Below the pieces are notes generated by a model that was not told the origin of the DNA, made no database searches, and worked only from the letters and a program-made list of their open reading frames with translations. Positions 51,685 to 63,720 of a stretch of DNA of 64,000 nucleotides are shown piece by piece. Source of the DNA: an uncultured Methylococcaceae bacterium (GTDB lineage Bacteria > Pseudomonadota > Gammaproteobacteria > Methylococcales > Methylococcaceae); NCBI GenBank assembly GCA_903857165.1, contig CAIODU010000056.1, positions 1 through 64,000 of the forward strand, read 5' to 3'. The position numbers were made by a program, and so were the translations under genes. Within the stretch, counting starts at the first letter, position 1. Each line of letters starts with the position of its first letter.

Positions 51685-52142
51685 GCATTGATGGGGATAT
51701 TATCCGTCTGGAGCGAATCCCTGATGCCCTTGTTGAAATCCCCGCCAACGAATTGCACCGGATATTTCCCCGACCGGCCTTAATTCACCTGGGAGGGGAT
51801 CAGCCGGAACCCTTGTTTGTCTCCGTTCTGCTGCACGGCAACGAAACCGCCGGGCTGTCCGCCGGGCAAGCGATGCTGAAAAGACATGCCACTAAACCGT
51901 GGCCGCGTGCGATTTCGTTCTTTTTCGGCAATGTCCAGGCAGCGCATGAGGGTGTGCGGCGATTGGACAGCCAACACGATTTCAACCGCATCTGGCCGGG
52001 GACGGAACTGGACGCGTGCCAGGAAACCCGATGGGCGCAAGAAATTTATCTGGACGAGTTGAATTTTACCGAACTTAAGCCTGGAACCATTCTGGGACAC
52101 GTCACACCACGCCATCCGGCAAAACCCTCGCCCTTAGTTGCC
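51681..52142 (+). pseudogene. Duplicated M14 gene with internal deletion
   Basis: GTG 51681 reads MSIDGDIIRLERIPDALVEI, very like the 50521 product, through HGNETAGLSAGQAMLK and FNRIWPGTELD to WAQEIYL. It then jumps in frame to DELNFTELKPGTILGHVTPR, losing about 140 residues including the third zinc region, and homology ends at about 52142 (KPSPLVA). A further in-frame end of the gene is found at 53061-53090. Confidence 0.85.
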
Positions 52143-53048
52143 CCGAAGGTTTCGAAGTCTTACTTCCGTAGCTGCCAATTCGTAAGCAAAAGCATGATTC
52201 ATATCAGTGTGAGCCGTTTTCCCATCATAGCGGCTTCCACCTGGATTGATACAATAATTACGAACAAGAGCAGTCCCATTTAAATTATAAGAAAACTCAG
52301 GCAGCAAAAAGTTAGTGTAATTCGATACGGTGCCTTTAGCAGCTCCTGCACCATGGACTTGGACCGCATCAACTGGGTTATAAAAATTGTGAACGTAATC
52401 TTTCACCCTAGCTTGCGCACCCTGAGGATGACCCGGCGAAGTCGGCGAAAGTTGCCACAAATTCTCATCCGAAACCCTTAAAACCATTGCTGTTTTTATG
52501 AATCTGAACCCGTCCAAATCGCGCTCTACCCGGAAAGTTCCGGCACGTTTACCTCTAAAGAACGGGCAAGCAAAGAGGTAAGCCTGAGCAATGACACCAC
52601 CGGGGCGGGGCGCGAAGTAGGTTAAAGCGTGCCCTAAAACATTACCACCATGACTATGCGTAATAACGTGAACGGTGTTCCCGCGACCTTGGAGCGCTTT
52701 TAAAATTTTTGCCAAATAGAAACCACCTTCTTCTCTTTCCATTGTATTGATTGAACCGGACCATCCAAAGACGCAAACTAAAGGGTTATCTAATTGTGTT
52801 AACACCATCAATTGAGCTATTCTGTCCGCTACGCTGTCATGTTCATTATTTTTCAGCTTACTGGCAACCGATACTTCTCCTACATCGCCTTCATTAATAT
52901 TCTCCTGTGTAAAATCCCTTAAACCCGTTTTTACCTGTGTCCCATTCCAAAGGTACCCCTTTGTCACTGTCTTCGCCGCGGAAAAGGTTCCGTGTACATA
53001 AATAATGATGTTTCTGTTTTCGATGCTGGTTGGATCAATAGTAGGCAT
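52134..53048 (-). CDS. Alpha/beta-hydrolase (lipase-like) inserted in the duplicated M14 gene
   Basis: 304 residues from ATG 53048, AAAGGAGAAGCAT upstream; the frame to 53099 is longer but without that site. IIIYVHGTFSAAK (oxyanion loop), and HVITHSHGGNVLGHAL with nucleophile Ser in HSHGG. It is visibly AT-richer than its neighbours. It is flanked on both sides by pieces of the decayed M14 copy, so it arrived by insertion. Its last codons (GN, stop at 52134) come from the M14 remnant. Possibly a phospholipase-type effector; not provable here. Confidence 0.75.
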   Translation of the reverse strand: MPTIDPTSIENRNIIIYVHGTFSAAKTVTKGYLWNGTQVKTGLRDFTQENINEGDVGEVSVASKLKNNEHDSVADRIAQLMVLTQLDNPLVCVFGWSGSINTMEREEGGFYLAKILKALQGRGNTVHVITHSHGGNVLGHALTYFAPRPGGVIAQAYLFACPFFRGKRAGTFRVERDLDGFRFIKTAMVLRVSDENLWQLSPTSPGHPQGAQARVKDYVHNFYNPVDAVQVHGAGAAKGTVSNYTNFLLPEFSYNLNGTALVRNYCINPGGSRYDGKTAHTDMNHAFAYELAATEVRLRNLRGN

Positions 53049-53060
53049 ATGCTTCTCCTT

Positions 53061-53090
53061 TGTTATCTGATGGAGCGAATTGAGGCATAA
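53061..53090 (+). pseudogene. 3' end remnant of the duplicated M14 gene
   Basis: TGTTATCTGATGGAGCGAAT and on to TAA 53088-53090 encode CYLMERIEA, matching CYLMERIKR at the end of the 50521 product. It lies upstream of the hydrolase start, so the hydrolase gene separates it from the rest of the copy. Confidence 0.8.
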
Positions 53091-53118
53091 TTGCCTCATT
53101 GCCGGGAATTAGTTGATT

Positions 53119-53703
53119 TTAACGCCCGATTTTGCTTTCCTCGCCGCTCATGATGCGCTGTATGTTGGTTTTATGCCGCCAGAACAGCAGGCTACACATT
53201 AGCACAGTGGCGACGGTCAGCACAGGCGATTGCAGCAGGAACCAGACGTACAACGGGGCGAGGGCAGCAGCGGTCAAGGCTGCCAGGGAGGAGATTCTGG
53301 ACAGGTAAGCGACGGACAGCCAAGTCAGCAGCGCGGCGAGCCCCACGAGCCAGGAATAGCCTGCCAGCACGCCTAATGCCGTGGCCGCACCCTTCCCACC
53401 CTTGAAACCGAAGAACACCGGGTAGAGATGCCCGAGGAAGGCGGCCAAACCGACTGCCGCCAGCACTTCGTATGGCGCATCCAATGCCTTGGCCACAACC
53501 AAGGGAACCAAACCTTTCAGCAAGTCGCCCAAGAGCGTGATTATCGCCGCCTTTTTCCCTCCCAAGCGCAACATGTTGGTGGCACCTGGATTTTTCGAGC
53601 CTTCTTCGCGGGGATCGGGCAAACCCATCAAACGGCTGGTAATCACCGCGCTGGAAAGCGAGCCAAGAAGATAGGCGAAAGATACCAACAGCCATTGCCA
53701 CAT
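53119..53703 (-). CDS. plsY: Glycerol-3-phosphate acyltransferase PlsY
   Basis: Integral-membrane enzyme that acylates glycerol-3-phosphate from acyl-phosphate, the first step of phospholipid synthesis. 194 residues, five or more helices. Motifs: GSKNPGATNMLRLGGKKA (active site), ITLLGDLLKGLVPL, LGHLYPVFFGFKGGKGAAT. Divergent from folB, a common gammaproteobacterial arrangement. Confidence 0.97.
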   Translation of the reverse strand: MWQWLLVSFAYLLGSLSSAVITSRLMGLPDPREEGSKNPGATNMLRLGGKKAAIITLLGDLLKGLVPLVVAKALDAPYEVLAAVGLAAFLGHLYPVFFGFKGGKGAATALGVLAGYSWLVGLAALLTWLSVAYLSRISSLAALTAAALAPLYVWFLLQSPVLTVATVLMCSLLFWRHKTNIQRIMSGEESKIGR

Positions 53704-53790
53704 CAGTGTGCCCTCATAAAGTTAAAAGTTGATTGGTTGCGGCATTTGTGATAAGACTGTGCCATCACTACACAACAACCGGGATTGAAG

Positions 53791-54156
53791 ATGGACATTA
53801 TATTTCTGCGCGGCCTGCATATCGAGACCATTGTTGGCATTTTTGATTGGGAACGGATCACACGCCGCACTGTCGTGTTGGATCTGGAGATGGCAACCGA
53901 TAACCGCAAGGCTGCCGCTTCCGACGCCATCAAGGATGCCTTGGATTATTCAGCGGTCTCCCAGCGCATCGTTTCCTTCGTCGAGCAGAGCAGTTTCTTC
54001 CTTGTGGAAACCTTGGCGGAAAGGATTTGCGAAATCATACTGACTGAATTCGGTGTGCCTTGGGTAAGGCTGACCCTGAACAAAATAGGTGCAATCCAGA
54101 ATGCCAGCGATGTCGGCATCATCATCGAGCGCGGCGGGAAATCTGGACAAGGTTGA
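53791..54156 (+). CDS. folB: Dihydroneopterin aldolase
   Basis: 121 residues from ATG 53791; TTG 53785 in the same frame is less likely. DIIFLRGLHIETIVGIFDWE, DLEMATDNRKAAASDAIKDA, ETLAERICEIILTEF (catalytic Glu) and TLNKIGAIQNASDVGIIIER (catalytic Lys region) are all FolB features. It follows folE2 and precedes folK in the folate pathway. The 364 bases after it (54157-54520) show no gene. Confidence 0.95.
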   Translation: MDIIFLRGLHIETIVGIFDWERITRRTVVLDLEMATDNRKAAASDAIKDALDYSAVSQRIVSFVEQSSFFLVETLAERICEIILTEFGVPWVRLTLNKIGAIQNASDVGIIIERGGKSGQG

Positions 54157-54520
54157 GATTTTCCCCGGCCTCGGCAGGAATATTGATGGGGTGCGCATCC
54201 ATACTACCCTCAGGGGAATTAAAGAGTCTGTTCGCACTCCTGAATGCACCCAGCAGTTGCGAGTGCGAACCCGCAGGCCTTTTCGGGGAAGCATTTGACA
54301 GCTTAGGTTGTCAGGCTTGATTCGGGTTTGTGAGTCTGTGGAATCACGCGTTTGATCCGCGAAATGAAAACCCCCCACGAACAATCCGGGGAAAGCAGAA
54401 AGTTTGAAGCCCCAACGCTGGATAATGAACCTTTTTCTACATGCACTGCTGTGAAACGGTTGTGGCAAGTATGGGTTTGTCAGCCTTAAGCCTCTGCCCA
54501 TGCTTGCCACGTTCCGTAGT

Positions 54521-54649
54521 TTACTTGGGTTCTTGGTCGTCCTGGAAAACCCAGCGGATAAAGAATACCCCAACTGCGATAATAACGATGGTGACGATGA
54601 TACCCGTGGGGGATCTCATTTTTTCAACTAAATCGAGAATTGCTCCCAT
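54521..54649 (-). CDS. Small membrane protein (42 residues)
   Basis: MGAILDLVEKMRSPTGIIVT, then IVIIAVGVFFIRWVFQDDQE and PK: one transmembrane helix (IIVTIVIIAVGVFFI) with an acidic tail. Too short to be listed by length. AGGTAGGTCAAGAA lies before the ATG. Downstream of it are only the convergent folB and a gene-free stretch. Reminiscent of small inner-membrane proteins; function unknown. Confidence 0.5.
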   Translation of the reverse strand: MGAILDLVEKMRSPTGIIVTIVIIAVGVFFIRWVFQDDQEPK

Positions 54650-54861
54650 TTCTTGACCTACCTTAAGCGTAATTTGATTTTAAGAGGCTTTTGAATAGTG
54701 TTTCAGATTGCATCTGTCTGCTATCACAATGCCTATTCTTAACCGCGTAACCAACGGATGTCAAGCAAATAGTTGATTACGCCCGTGTCGCCAGAAGCCA
54801 GCCCGGCGCTGGGCTTTGCGCAAAGCCTTTGCTGTGAAGCACAAGGGGAATCATTCCCCTC

Positions 54862-54894
54862 AAAAAAACGCCCAGACCTTGCGGGGGTCTGGGC
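54862..54894 (-). terminator. Rho-independent terminator of the lipoprotein gene
   Basis: Read on the minus strand: GCCCAGACC, loop CCCGCAA, GGTCTGGGC, GTTTTTTT. Perfect 9-bp stem and T-run, about 100 bases after the lipoprotein stop. Confidence 0.88.
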
Positions 54895-54989
54895 ATCAAA
54901 AAAACCCAAGACACCTGTCTTGTAATTATACCGCCTAACCGTAAAGTCAGGCGAATTCCAGTGTTTCAGCGACCAGGGGCAAACCGAAC

Positions 54990-55124
54990 TTACAGGCTCG
55001 GTGCGCCAACTGGAGCGGACTGCTTCGGCAGCTTCTGAGCGTCGCCGTCCGGTGAATTGCCGCAACCCATGATGCCGATCGACAACAGAGCAACGCTGAT
55101 AACGCAAAGTACGAGCTTCTTCAT
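54990..55124 (-). CDS. Small lipoprotein (44 residues)
   Basis: MKKLVLCVISVALLSIGIMG, CGNSPDGDAQKLPKQSAPVG, APSL. Type-II signal peptide with lipobox IMGC, then a short mature tail. GAGGAGG sits 6 bases before ATG 55124, a very strong site; the in-frame ATG 55223 is rejected. Its own terminator follows. Abundant small lipoproteins of this type occur in many gammaproteobacteria, with unknown function. Confidence 0.8.
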   Translation of the reverse strand: MKKLVLCVISVALLSIGIMGCGNSPDGDAQKLPKQSAPVGAPSL

Positions 55125-55373
55125 AAAAATCCTCCTCAAAATTTGAACATTGGAAACATGCTTCTTTTCTAGGTAGTGCATTGAGCACAGGTGCTTTATA
55201 AAGAAGATTTTAGGAAATTGCAAGGGATCAAGTTTGCAAAAACCTCATTTTATGGATAATATTTTTATATCACATTGATATATATAAGTTTATTAATCTT
55301 TATCAAATGTGTCGGAAAACGTCGCGTCACCTCGTCCACAAGTGCCCCAGAAGTGTCGGCAAATCCCTTTTTA

Positions 55374-56348
55374 TCAGTTTTTCGCAAGAAAAATCGCACG
55401 CACGGGTGACGGAAGCCCTTCGACTGTCAATGCCGGGTCGGCTGGATCCAAGCAGTCTTGCAATGATTGGAAGCGCATCCAATCAGTTGCACGTTGCTCA
55501 GTAGGCGTGGTTTGGGTCACGTCAAGCAGCCTGATATCACGAAAACCGCATCGCTTCAGCCACCCTTCGAGCATCGCGCAACTGGGAATGAACCACACAT
55601 TCCGCATCCTGGCGTAGCGGCCCTCGGGAATCAACACTTCCCTTTCCCCGCCATGGATCACCAAGGTTTCCAGCACCAGCTCCCCGCCTGTGCGCAATAG
55701 GCCGCGCAGTTCCAGCAAGTGATCAAGGGGAGAGCGTCGGTGGTACAGCACGCCCATCGAAAAAACCGTGTCGAAAGCGGCCAACTTCCCAGGCATTTCC
55801 TCAATCCCCAAGGGCAGGACATGGACCGGGCATTCCCCCGCGAAATGCTTGATTGCTTGAAATTGAATAACGCTAAGCAGTGTCGGGTCGATGCCAATCA
55901 CCAGCTTGGCCCGCATTCCAGCCATGCGCCAACAGTGGTATCCATTGCCACAACCGACATCAAGCACTGTCCTGCCCCGCAAAGGCTCTATATGCCCGCT
56001 CAAACGGCGCCATTTCAAGTCTGAGCGCCATTCGCTGTCGATATGGACGCCGTGTACGAGGTAAGGCCCTTTGCGCCAAGGGTGCAGTTTTTTCAACTGC
56101 CCTTCAATGGCTTGACGGATGTCCGCATTACTATCGCCGGGCAAACCGATGCCCGGAGCATCGGCATCAAGATCGATGCGCGAGGCTTGCAACACGGGAA
56201 GCCTGGCCAGCACGTCCTGCCAACGGCTTAGATCGCCGTGCGTGGACGGGTCAAAAGCTTGGGCCAATTTGCCTGGCAGCGCATCCAGCAAGGGGTATAA
56301 GGCAGGCTGGCCGTTGATGTCGGGGAGGAAGGTGGCGTAATTTGGCAT
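55374..56348 (-). CDS. cmoB: tRNA U34 carboxymethyltransferase CmoB
   Basis: Uses carboxy-SAM to make cmo5U34 in tRNA. 324 residues from ATG 56348 (MPNYATFLPDINGQPALYP), matching the usual family length; ATG 56393 would add 15. Seen: HPWRKGPYLVHGVHIDSEWR, TVLDVGCGNGYHCWRM (SAM site), IGIDPTLLSVIQFQAIKH, FDTVFSMGVLYHRRSPLDHL. cmoA, the usual partner, is not in the window. Confidence 0.95.
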   Translation of the reverse strand: MPNYATFLPDINGQPALYPLLDALPGKLAQAFDPSTHGDLSRWQDVLARLPVLQASRIDLDADAPGIGLPGDSNADIRQAIEGQLKKLHPWRKGPYLVHGVHIDSEWRSDLKWRRLSGHIEPLRGRTVLDVGCGNGYHCWRMAGMRAKLVIGIDPTLLSVIQFQAIKHFAGECPVHVLPLGIEEMPGKLAAFDTVFSMGVLYHRRSPLDHLLELRGLLRTGGELVLETLVIHGGEREVLIPEGRYARMRNVWFIPSCAMLEGWLKRCGFRDIRLLDVTQTTPTEQRATDWMRFQSLQDCLDPADPALTVEGLPSPVRAIFLAKN

Positions 56349-56409
56349 GGCTTGATTATATCTTACGAAAGGACTGGCTTCATGCATGGGCATGGGCGTA
56401 AGCGAATGA

Positions 56410-58052
<1,643 letters not shown>

Positions 58053-58079
58053 CTATATCACTCCTGCATTGAGACTTAA

Positions 58080-59183
<1,104 letters not shown>

Positions 59184-59315
59184 CTGCCGTAGGTCGGCAA
59201 TGCGCCCCTTGCCGTGCCGCTTGGAGGCGTGAGATGCACGCATACGATGAAATACACAATTTAATTGAATCGGTATCCTACCTTTAAAATTTACTTGATA
59301 AAGCAAACCCACACT

Positions 59316-59855
59316 ATGACGAAACCCGCATCAAAAAAGTCTGCCGCACCTGTCGAGGAAGTCATCCTGATCATCATGGTGATTTTCTGCCTAGTGGGAA
59401 TCGCCGTCACTGACTTCTCACCCCAAGATGCATTCATGTATTGGATGGCCATGATCTTCGTGTTCGGCTTCGCCGCCATGATCGCCGGCTGGCACAATGC
59501 GAGAAGGCATTTCGACCCGAACGGGGAGGGCAACGAAGTGAAAGAGTTGTTCAAGACCCAATCCTTGCATTGGCTGGGTTCCCTAGTCGCCGTCCTGTGC
59601 CTGTTCAGCTTCGTCGAAGCGGGGCACATGACCCAGGAAGCCACCGGACTGATGGTCCTGCTGATCCTTGCCTTGACCACTTTCCTCGACGGAATCCGCA
59701 TCGGGTGGCGATTCAGCCTCACCGGAATTTACCTAGTCATAGCCGTGGTGGCAGCCAATCTGTTGGAAAGCTTCATGCCTTGGCTATTCGCATTAGCCGT
59801 TTTCATCATCGCCGCCACTGTCTACCGTGAAAAGCGCAAAGAAATCCAAAAATAA
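59316..59855 (+). CDS. Multi-helix membrane hypothetical protein
   Basis: 179 residues from ATG 59316. Transmembrane segments at about residues 16-32 (VILIIMVIFCLVGIAVTDF), 42-60 (WMAMIFVFGFAAMIAGW), 87-103 (WLGSLVAVLCLFSFVEA), 112-126 and 137-170. HNARRHFDPNGEGNEVKEL is the cytoplasmic linker. No family assigned. It sits between hemB and aroE on the same strand, probably in their operon. Confidence 0.7.
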   Translation: MTKPASKKSAAPVEEVILIIMVIFCLVGIAVTDFSPQDAFMYWMAMIFVFGFAAMIAGWHNARRHFDPNGEGNEVKELFKTQSLHWLGSLVAVLCLFSFVEAGHMTQEATGLMVLLILALTTFLDGIRIGWRFSLTGIYLVIAVVAANLLESFMPWLFALAVFIIAATVYREKRKEIQK

Positions 59856-59874
59856 TCCCTGAGGCTTGAAGAGC

Positions 59875-60711
59875 ATGCCACAAGACCGATATGCCGTGTT
59901 TGGCCACCCCATCAACCATAGCAAATCCCCCCGCATCCATGCTTTGTTTGCACAGCAAACCGGCCAGGCCATTCATTACACATCACAGGATGTGCCCGCC
60001 GAAAACTTTCGGGAGGAACTTAAGCGGTTTGCCGCCGAAGGTGGGAGGGGCTTGAGTTGCACTGTGCCGTTGAAGGAATTGGCCTGGGGCATCGCCGACA
60101 GGAAAAGCGTGCGAGCCGACAGGGCGAAGGCGGTCAACACGCTTGTGCTTGGCAAAGACGGCAGACTGTTTGGCGACAATACCGATGGCGCGGGGCTCTT
60201 ACGCGATCTTACCGTGAACCTAGGCTTGACCGTCACTGGCCTCAATATTTTATTGCTTGGCGCAGGCGGAGCCAGCCGGGGTATCCTTGAGCCGTTGTTG
60301 GCAATGAAACCAAGGCGGTTGATTATTGCCAACCGCACGGTCGCCAAGGCCGAAAAGTTGGCAATTGAATTCGCCGATTTGGGTTCAATCGAGGCGCTGC
60401 CATTCAAGGCTTTGGCCAGTGAATCTTTCGACCTGATCCTGAATGCCACCGCAGCCAGCCTGAGCGGTGACTTGCCACCCTTGCCCGAAGGGATACTGGC
60501 CGCTGGCGGGGCTTGTTACGATTTGGCCTACGGCAACCAGCCAACGGCCTTTGTCCGCTGGGGAGGGAGCATGGGGGCGAAGCTTAGCGTGGATGGCATT
60601 GGCATGCTGGTCGAGCAAGCGGCCGAGGCGTTTTTCATCTGGCGCGGCATGCGACCGCAAACCCGCCCCGTCATCGAACTACTCAACGCAGAAAGAAGCC
60701 AAGCGAAATGA
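59875..60711 (+). CDS. aroE: Shikimate dehydrogenase
   Basis: 278 residues from ATG 59875. YAVFGHPINHSKSPRIHALF (shikimate pocket), GGRGLSCTVPLKELAWGI with the catalytic Lys (LSCTVPLKE in place of the usual NVTVPFKE), GDNTDGAGLLRDL (catalytic D) and LNILLLGAGGASRGILEPLL (NADP Rossmann). Reduces dehydroshikimate in the shikimate pathway. Confidence 0.96.
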   Translation: MPQDRYAVFGHPINHSKSPRIHALFAQQTGQAIHYTSQDVPAENFREELKRFAAEGGRGLSCTVPLKELAWGIADRKSVRADRAKAVNTLVLGKDGRLFGDNTDGAGLLRDLTVNLGLTVTGLNILLLGAGGASRGILEPLLAMKPRRLIIANRTVAKAEKLAIEFADLGSIEALPFKALASESFDLILNATAASLSGDLPPLPEGILAAGGACYDLAYGNQPTAFVRWGGSMGAKLSVDGIGMLVEQAAEAFFIWRGMRPQTRPVIELLNAERSQAK

Positions 60712-60839
60712 CAACTTTTTGAACATCAGGCAGGGCTTTGGGGAGCCGGACTGCCACGCATCTTGTCCGGCTTGGCACTTTTCCATCCAGTGCCGCCGAA
60801 GTGGCGGGGCATCCACCCCGCTACTTAATGAGGCTTGCG

Positions 60840-61460
60840 CTAGCCTAGGTTCTGGGCCGCAACCATGAAATAGAGCATCGGTATGGAAAACATGGTGTTG
60901 AAACGGCTAGTAAGCATTGCCGTCCGTGCGGTAGCCTTCTTCTCATCGTCCCCGGCCGGAACCAAACCCAGTACCTTCTGCTGGTTGGGCCAAATGATCA
61001 TCCAAACATTGTAGGACATGACCAACCCCATCCACATGCCAAGACCAATGTAGGTGTCCCTGCCGCCTTGGAAATAGCCCAAGAGCAAGGCCTTGAAGAT
61101 ATAACCATTCAGAGCCGCCAAGATCAATCCAGTGACGACGGTGGCAAGGGCCGCCCAACGAAACCAGAATAGCGCGGCGGGCGCAATCACCTTGCTTATC
61201 GCAGGCTTTTGCTCGTCAGGGATTTTTGGCATGGACGGGATTTGGACGAAATTGAAGTACCAAAGCAGACCAATCCACATGATGCCCGCAAGTACGTGCA
61301 GCCAACGGAACAGAAAAGTCAGCCAAACCTGGGACATTTGGATGCTACCTGTCGCCAAGGCAAGAATGACCGAAATCAGAATCCCAGAAAAACACGCAAA
61401 AAATCCAACTATGAACCCTTCGGGCTTTTGCTTGTCCCAAAACTGCACATAAACCAACAT
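60840..61460 (-). CDS. Urate-oxidase-N-like (PuuD-type) membrane protein
   Basis: 206 residues with four or more helices. FLFRWLHVLAGIMWIGLLWY and FVQIPSMPKIPDEQK, ALFWFRWAALATVVTGL, YIGLGMWMGLVMSYNVWMII are typical of the urate_ox_N/PuuD domain (RWLHV-G-MWIG core). PuuD is a membrane-bound urate oxidase with a C-terminal cytochrome c; this protein lacks that domain, so its activity is doubtful. ATG 61337 (MSQVWLTFLFRWLHV) is an alternative, shorter start. Confidence 0.75.
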   Translation of the reverse strand: MLVYVQFWDKQKPEGFIVGFFACFSGILISVILALATGSIQMSQVWLTFLFRWLHVLAGIMWIGLLWYFNFVQIPSMPKIPDEQKPAISKVIAPAALFWFRWAALATVVTGLILAALNGYIFKALLLGYFQGGRDTYIGLGMWMGLVMSYNVWMIIWPNQQKVLGLVPAGDDEKKATARTAMLTSRFNTMFSIPMLYFMVAAQNLG

Positions 61461-61489
61461 ACTTTCAAGACCAAACGGAACCCCCAGGC

Positions 61490-61978
61490 ATGAGCTTCAG
61501 AACCCCCGACCTATGCGACCAGTTCGCCGGCAACTCCCGCCATTTGCAAATTGCCGACCCTGTGTTTAAATCCTTCGGTGGTGTCCACTCCTTCTGTGGC
61601 CGTGTCACCACGTTGAAAACTTTCGAGGACAACGGACTGTTGCGACTCGTGCTGGAAGAAAAAGTCGAGGACAGGGTGCTGGTGATTGATGGTGGCGGAT
61701 CGCACCGCTGTGCATTGTTCGGTGGTGATCTTGCCAGGCTGGCATCGGACAACGGCTGGAAGGGCATCATTGTCTATGGCTGCATCCGCGACTCCCTGGC
61801 CATTGCCGAATTACCCATCGGGGTTCGCGCCATCCACACCCATCCGATGAAGAGCCATCAGCGCGGCGGTGGGGACCGTGACTGCTTGATTACCTTCGCC
61901 GGGGTGAATTTCCGCACTGGCAGCTACCTTTATGCCGATGAAGACGGCGTGGTTGTCGCCGACGACAAACTGGTTTGA
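61490..61978 (+). CDS. rraA: Ribonuclease E activity regulator RraA
   Basis: 162 residues. TPDLCDQFAGNSRHLQIADP, FGGVHSFCGRVTTLKTFEDN, LVIDGGGSHRCALFGGDLAR, GIIVYGCIRDSLAIAELPIG and VRAIHTHPMKS are strongly diagnostic. Binds RNase E and masks its activity in gammaproteobacteria; related folds are aldolases. The stop overlaps the region of the next gene's alternative TTG start. Confidence 0.95.
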   Translation: MSFRTPDLCDQFAGNSRHLQIADPVFKSFGGVHSFCGRVTTLKTFEDNGLLRLVLEEKVEDRVLVIDGGGSHRCALFGGDLARLASDNGWKGIIVYGCIRDSLAIAELPIGVRAIHTHPMKSHQRGGGDRDCLITFAGVNFRTGSYLYADEDGVVVADDKLV

Positions 61979-61986
61979 GGCGGGCT

Positions 61987-62535
61987 GTGGGGCATCGACT
62001 TTCTAAAATCTACACCCGTACCGGTGACGACGGCACGACAGGTCTCGGTGATGGCAGCCGGGTGGCAAAAGACTGCTTGCGCGTCGAATCCTATGGAACG
62101 GTGGATGAGCTGAATAGCCATATCGGCATGGTGCTAACCAGCGAACTGCCGGCCAACTTGGGCGAGACGTTCAGCGAAATTCAACATTTACTGTTCGATC
62201 TTGGCGGGGAGCTTTGCATGCCTGGCTTCGTTTTCATCAAGCAGGGACATGTGGACTGGTTGGAGCAGGAACTGGACAAGCTCAACGACAACCTACCCAT
62301 GCTAAAAGAATTTATCTTGCCGGGTGGCAACGCTGCCGCGGCGGCCTGCCACATCAGCCGCACCGTCTGCCGCCGCGCCGAACGCTTGATGGTGGGCCTT
62401 GCAAGGGAAGAAACCATCGAACCTTGTGCCTTGGCCTTCATCAACCGCCTATCCGATTTCCTCTTCGTCGCGGCGCGTGTCATTGCCCGTGCCGATGGCG
62501 GGGAAGTGCTGTGGCGGGGGGGAGGGCAGAAATAA
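61987..62535 (+). CDS. Cob(I)alamin adenosyltransferase, PduO type
   Basis: 182 residues from GTG 61987 (MGHRLSKIYTRTGDDGTTGL), with GAGG at 61977-61980 just inside the rraA stop. Seen: TGLGDGSRVAKDCLRVESYG (ATP site), RTVCRRAERLMVGLAREETI and NRLSDFLFVAARVIARADGG (conserved C-terminal helices). Makes adenosylcobalamin from cob(I)alamin and ATP. Ni/Co uptake by the 24.7-kb transporter could supply cobalt, as an inference. Confidence 0.95.
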   Translation: MGHRLSKIYTRTGDDGTTGLGDGSRVAKDCLRVESYGTVDELNSHIGMVLTSELPANLGETFSEIQHLLFDLGGELCMPGFVFIKQGHVDWLEQELDKLNDNLPMLKEFILPGGNAAAAACHISRTVCRRAERLMVGLAREETIEPCALAFINRLSDFLFVAARVIARADGGEVLWRGGGQK

Positions 62536-62623
62536 ACCGAGTCGGTCTTATTGCGTTGATTCCAAAGTGCCGAAGTGACACAATGCCCTCTTATTCAATT
62601 CTTAAATAGAACAGACACATCCA

Positions 62624-63559
62624 ATGGAAATCATTCTTGCCAATCCCAGAGGTTTTTGCGCCGGTGTAGACCGTGCCATTGAAATCGTCGAACGCGCCAT
62701 CGAAGAGTTCGGTGCCCCCATCTATGTGCGCCATGAGGTCGTGCATAACCGCTACGTGGTTGATGGGCTGCGTGAGCGCGGAGCGGTTTTCGTGGAGGAA
62801 TTGGCCGAAGTGCCGGATAATTCCACTGTCATCTTCAGCGCCCACGGCGTTTCCAAACAAATCCAAATGGAATCGCGTGAACGTGGTTTGAAGGTGTTTG
62901 ATGCCACTTGCCCGTTGGTGACCAAAGTGCATATCGAGGTCCATGCCCACGCCAACGAGGGACGGGAAATCGTTTTCATCGGCCACACCGGCCACCCGGA
63001 AGTGGAAGGCACCATGGGCCAGTACGTCAATCCCGATGGCGGAATCTATTTGGTGGAATCCCCCGCCGATGTGGTCACGCTCAAGGTCAAGAACCCGGAC
63101 AACCTCGCCTATGTGACCCAGACGACGCTGTCCATCGACGACACCCAAGCTATCGTACTTGCCTTGTGCGAACGTTTTCCCAAGATTATCGGCCCGAAGA
63201 AGGACGATATTTGCTATGCCACTCAAAACCGCCAAGACGCGGTGAAAACCTTGGCCGCCGATTGCGATGTTATTCTGGTGGTCGGTTCCCCCAACAGTTC
63301 GAACTCCAACCGTCTGCGGGAAATCGCCGAAAAGCTAGGCAAAGGCTCCTATCTGATTGACGATGCCAACGAGCTAAAACGGGAATGGGTGGAAGGTGCC
63401 AACAAGGTGGGTGTCACCGCCGGTGCCTCGGCCCCGGAAATCCTAGTCAAAAAGGTCATTTCACAACTCAAGGCTTGGGGCGGCAAAATGGTGACTGAAA
63501 ATGCTGGCATAGAAGAGAAAGTCGTGTTCTCGTTGCCCAAGGAGTTGCGGGTGAAATAA
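62624..63559 (+). CDS. ispH: 4-hydroxy-3-methylbut-2-enyl diphosphate reductase
   Basis: Last step of the MEP isoprenoid pathway; [4Fe-4S] enzyme. 311 residues. The three cluster cysteines are visible: [20 protein letters not shown] (C12), [16 protein letters not shown] and [35 protein letters not shown] and [20 protein letters not shown] complete the fold. Weak ribosome binding site; ATG 62624. Confidence 0.97.
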   Translation: MEIILANPRGFCAGVDRAIEIVERAIEEFGAPIYVRHEVVHNRYVVDGLRERGAVFVEELAEVPDNSTVIFSAHGVSKQIQMESRERGLKVFDATCPLVTKVHIEVHAHANEGREIVFIGHTGHPEVEGTMGQYVNPDGGIYLVESPADVVTLKVKNPDNLAYVTQTTLSIDDTQAIVLALCERFPKIIGPKKDDICYATQNRQDAVKTLAADCDVILVVGSPNSSNSNRLREIAEKLGKGSYLIDDANELKREWVEGANKVGVTAGASAPEILVKKVISQLKAWGGKMVTENAGIEEKVVFSLPKELRVK

Positions 63560-63720
63560 GTTTCACCCTAACTTGGCAAACACCTGTGGGGCGGTCTTCA
63601 GTCCAACGGGATTGGTGGCGCCCAAGCTAAGATCAGGCATAGTGGGTGGTCTGATGGCCACCCTACAAAAGCCATCAAGCGGAACTTCTGAGAGATCAAT
63701 TCAATTCGGAGAAAATAAAC

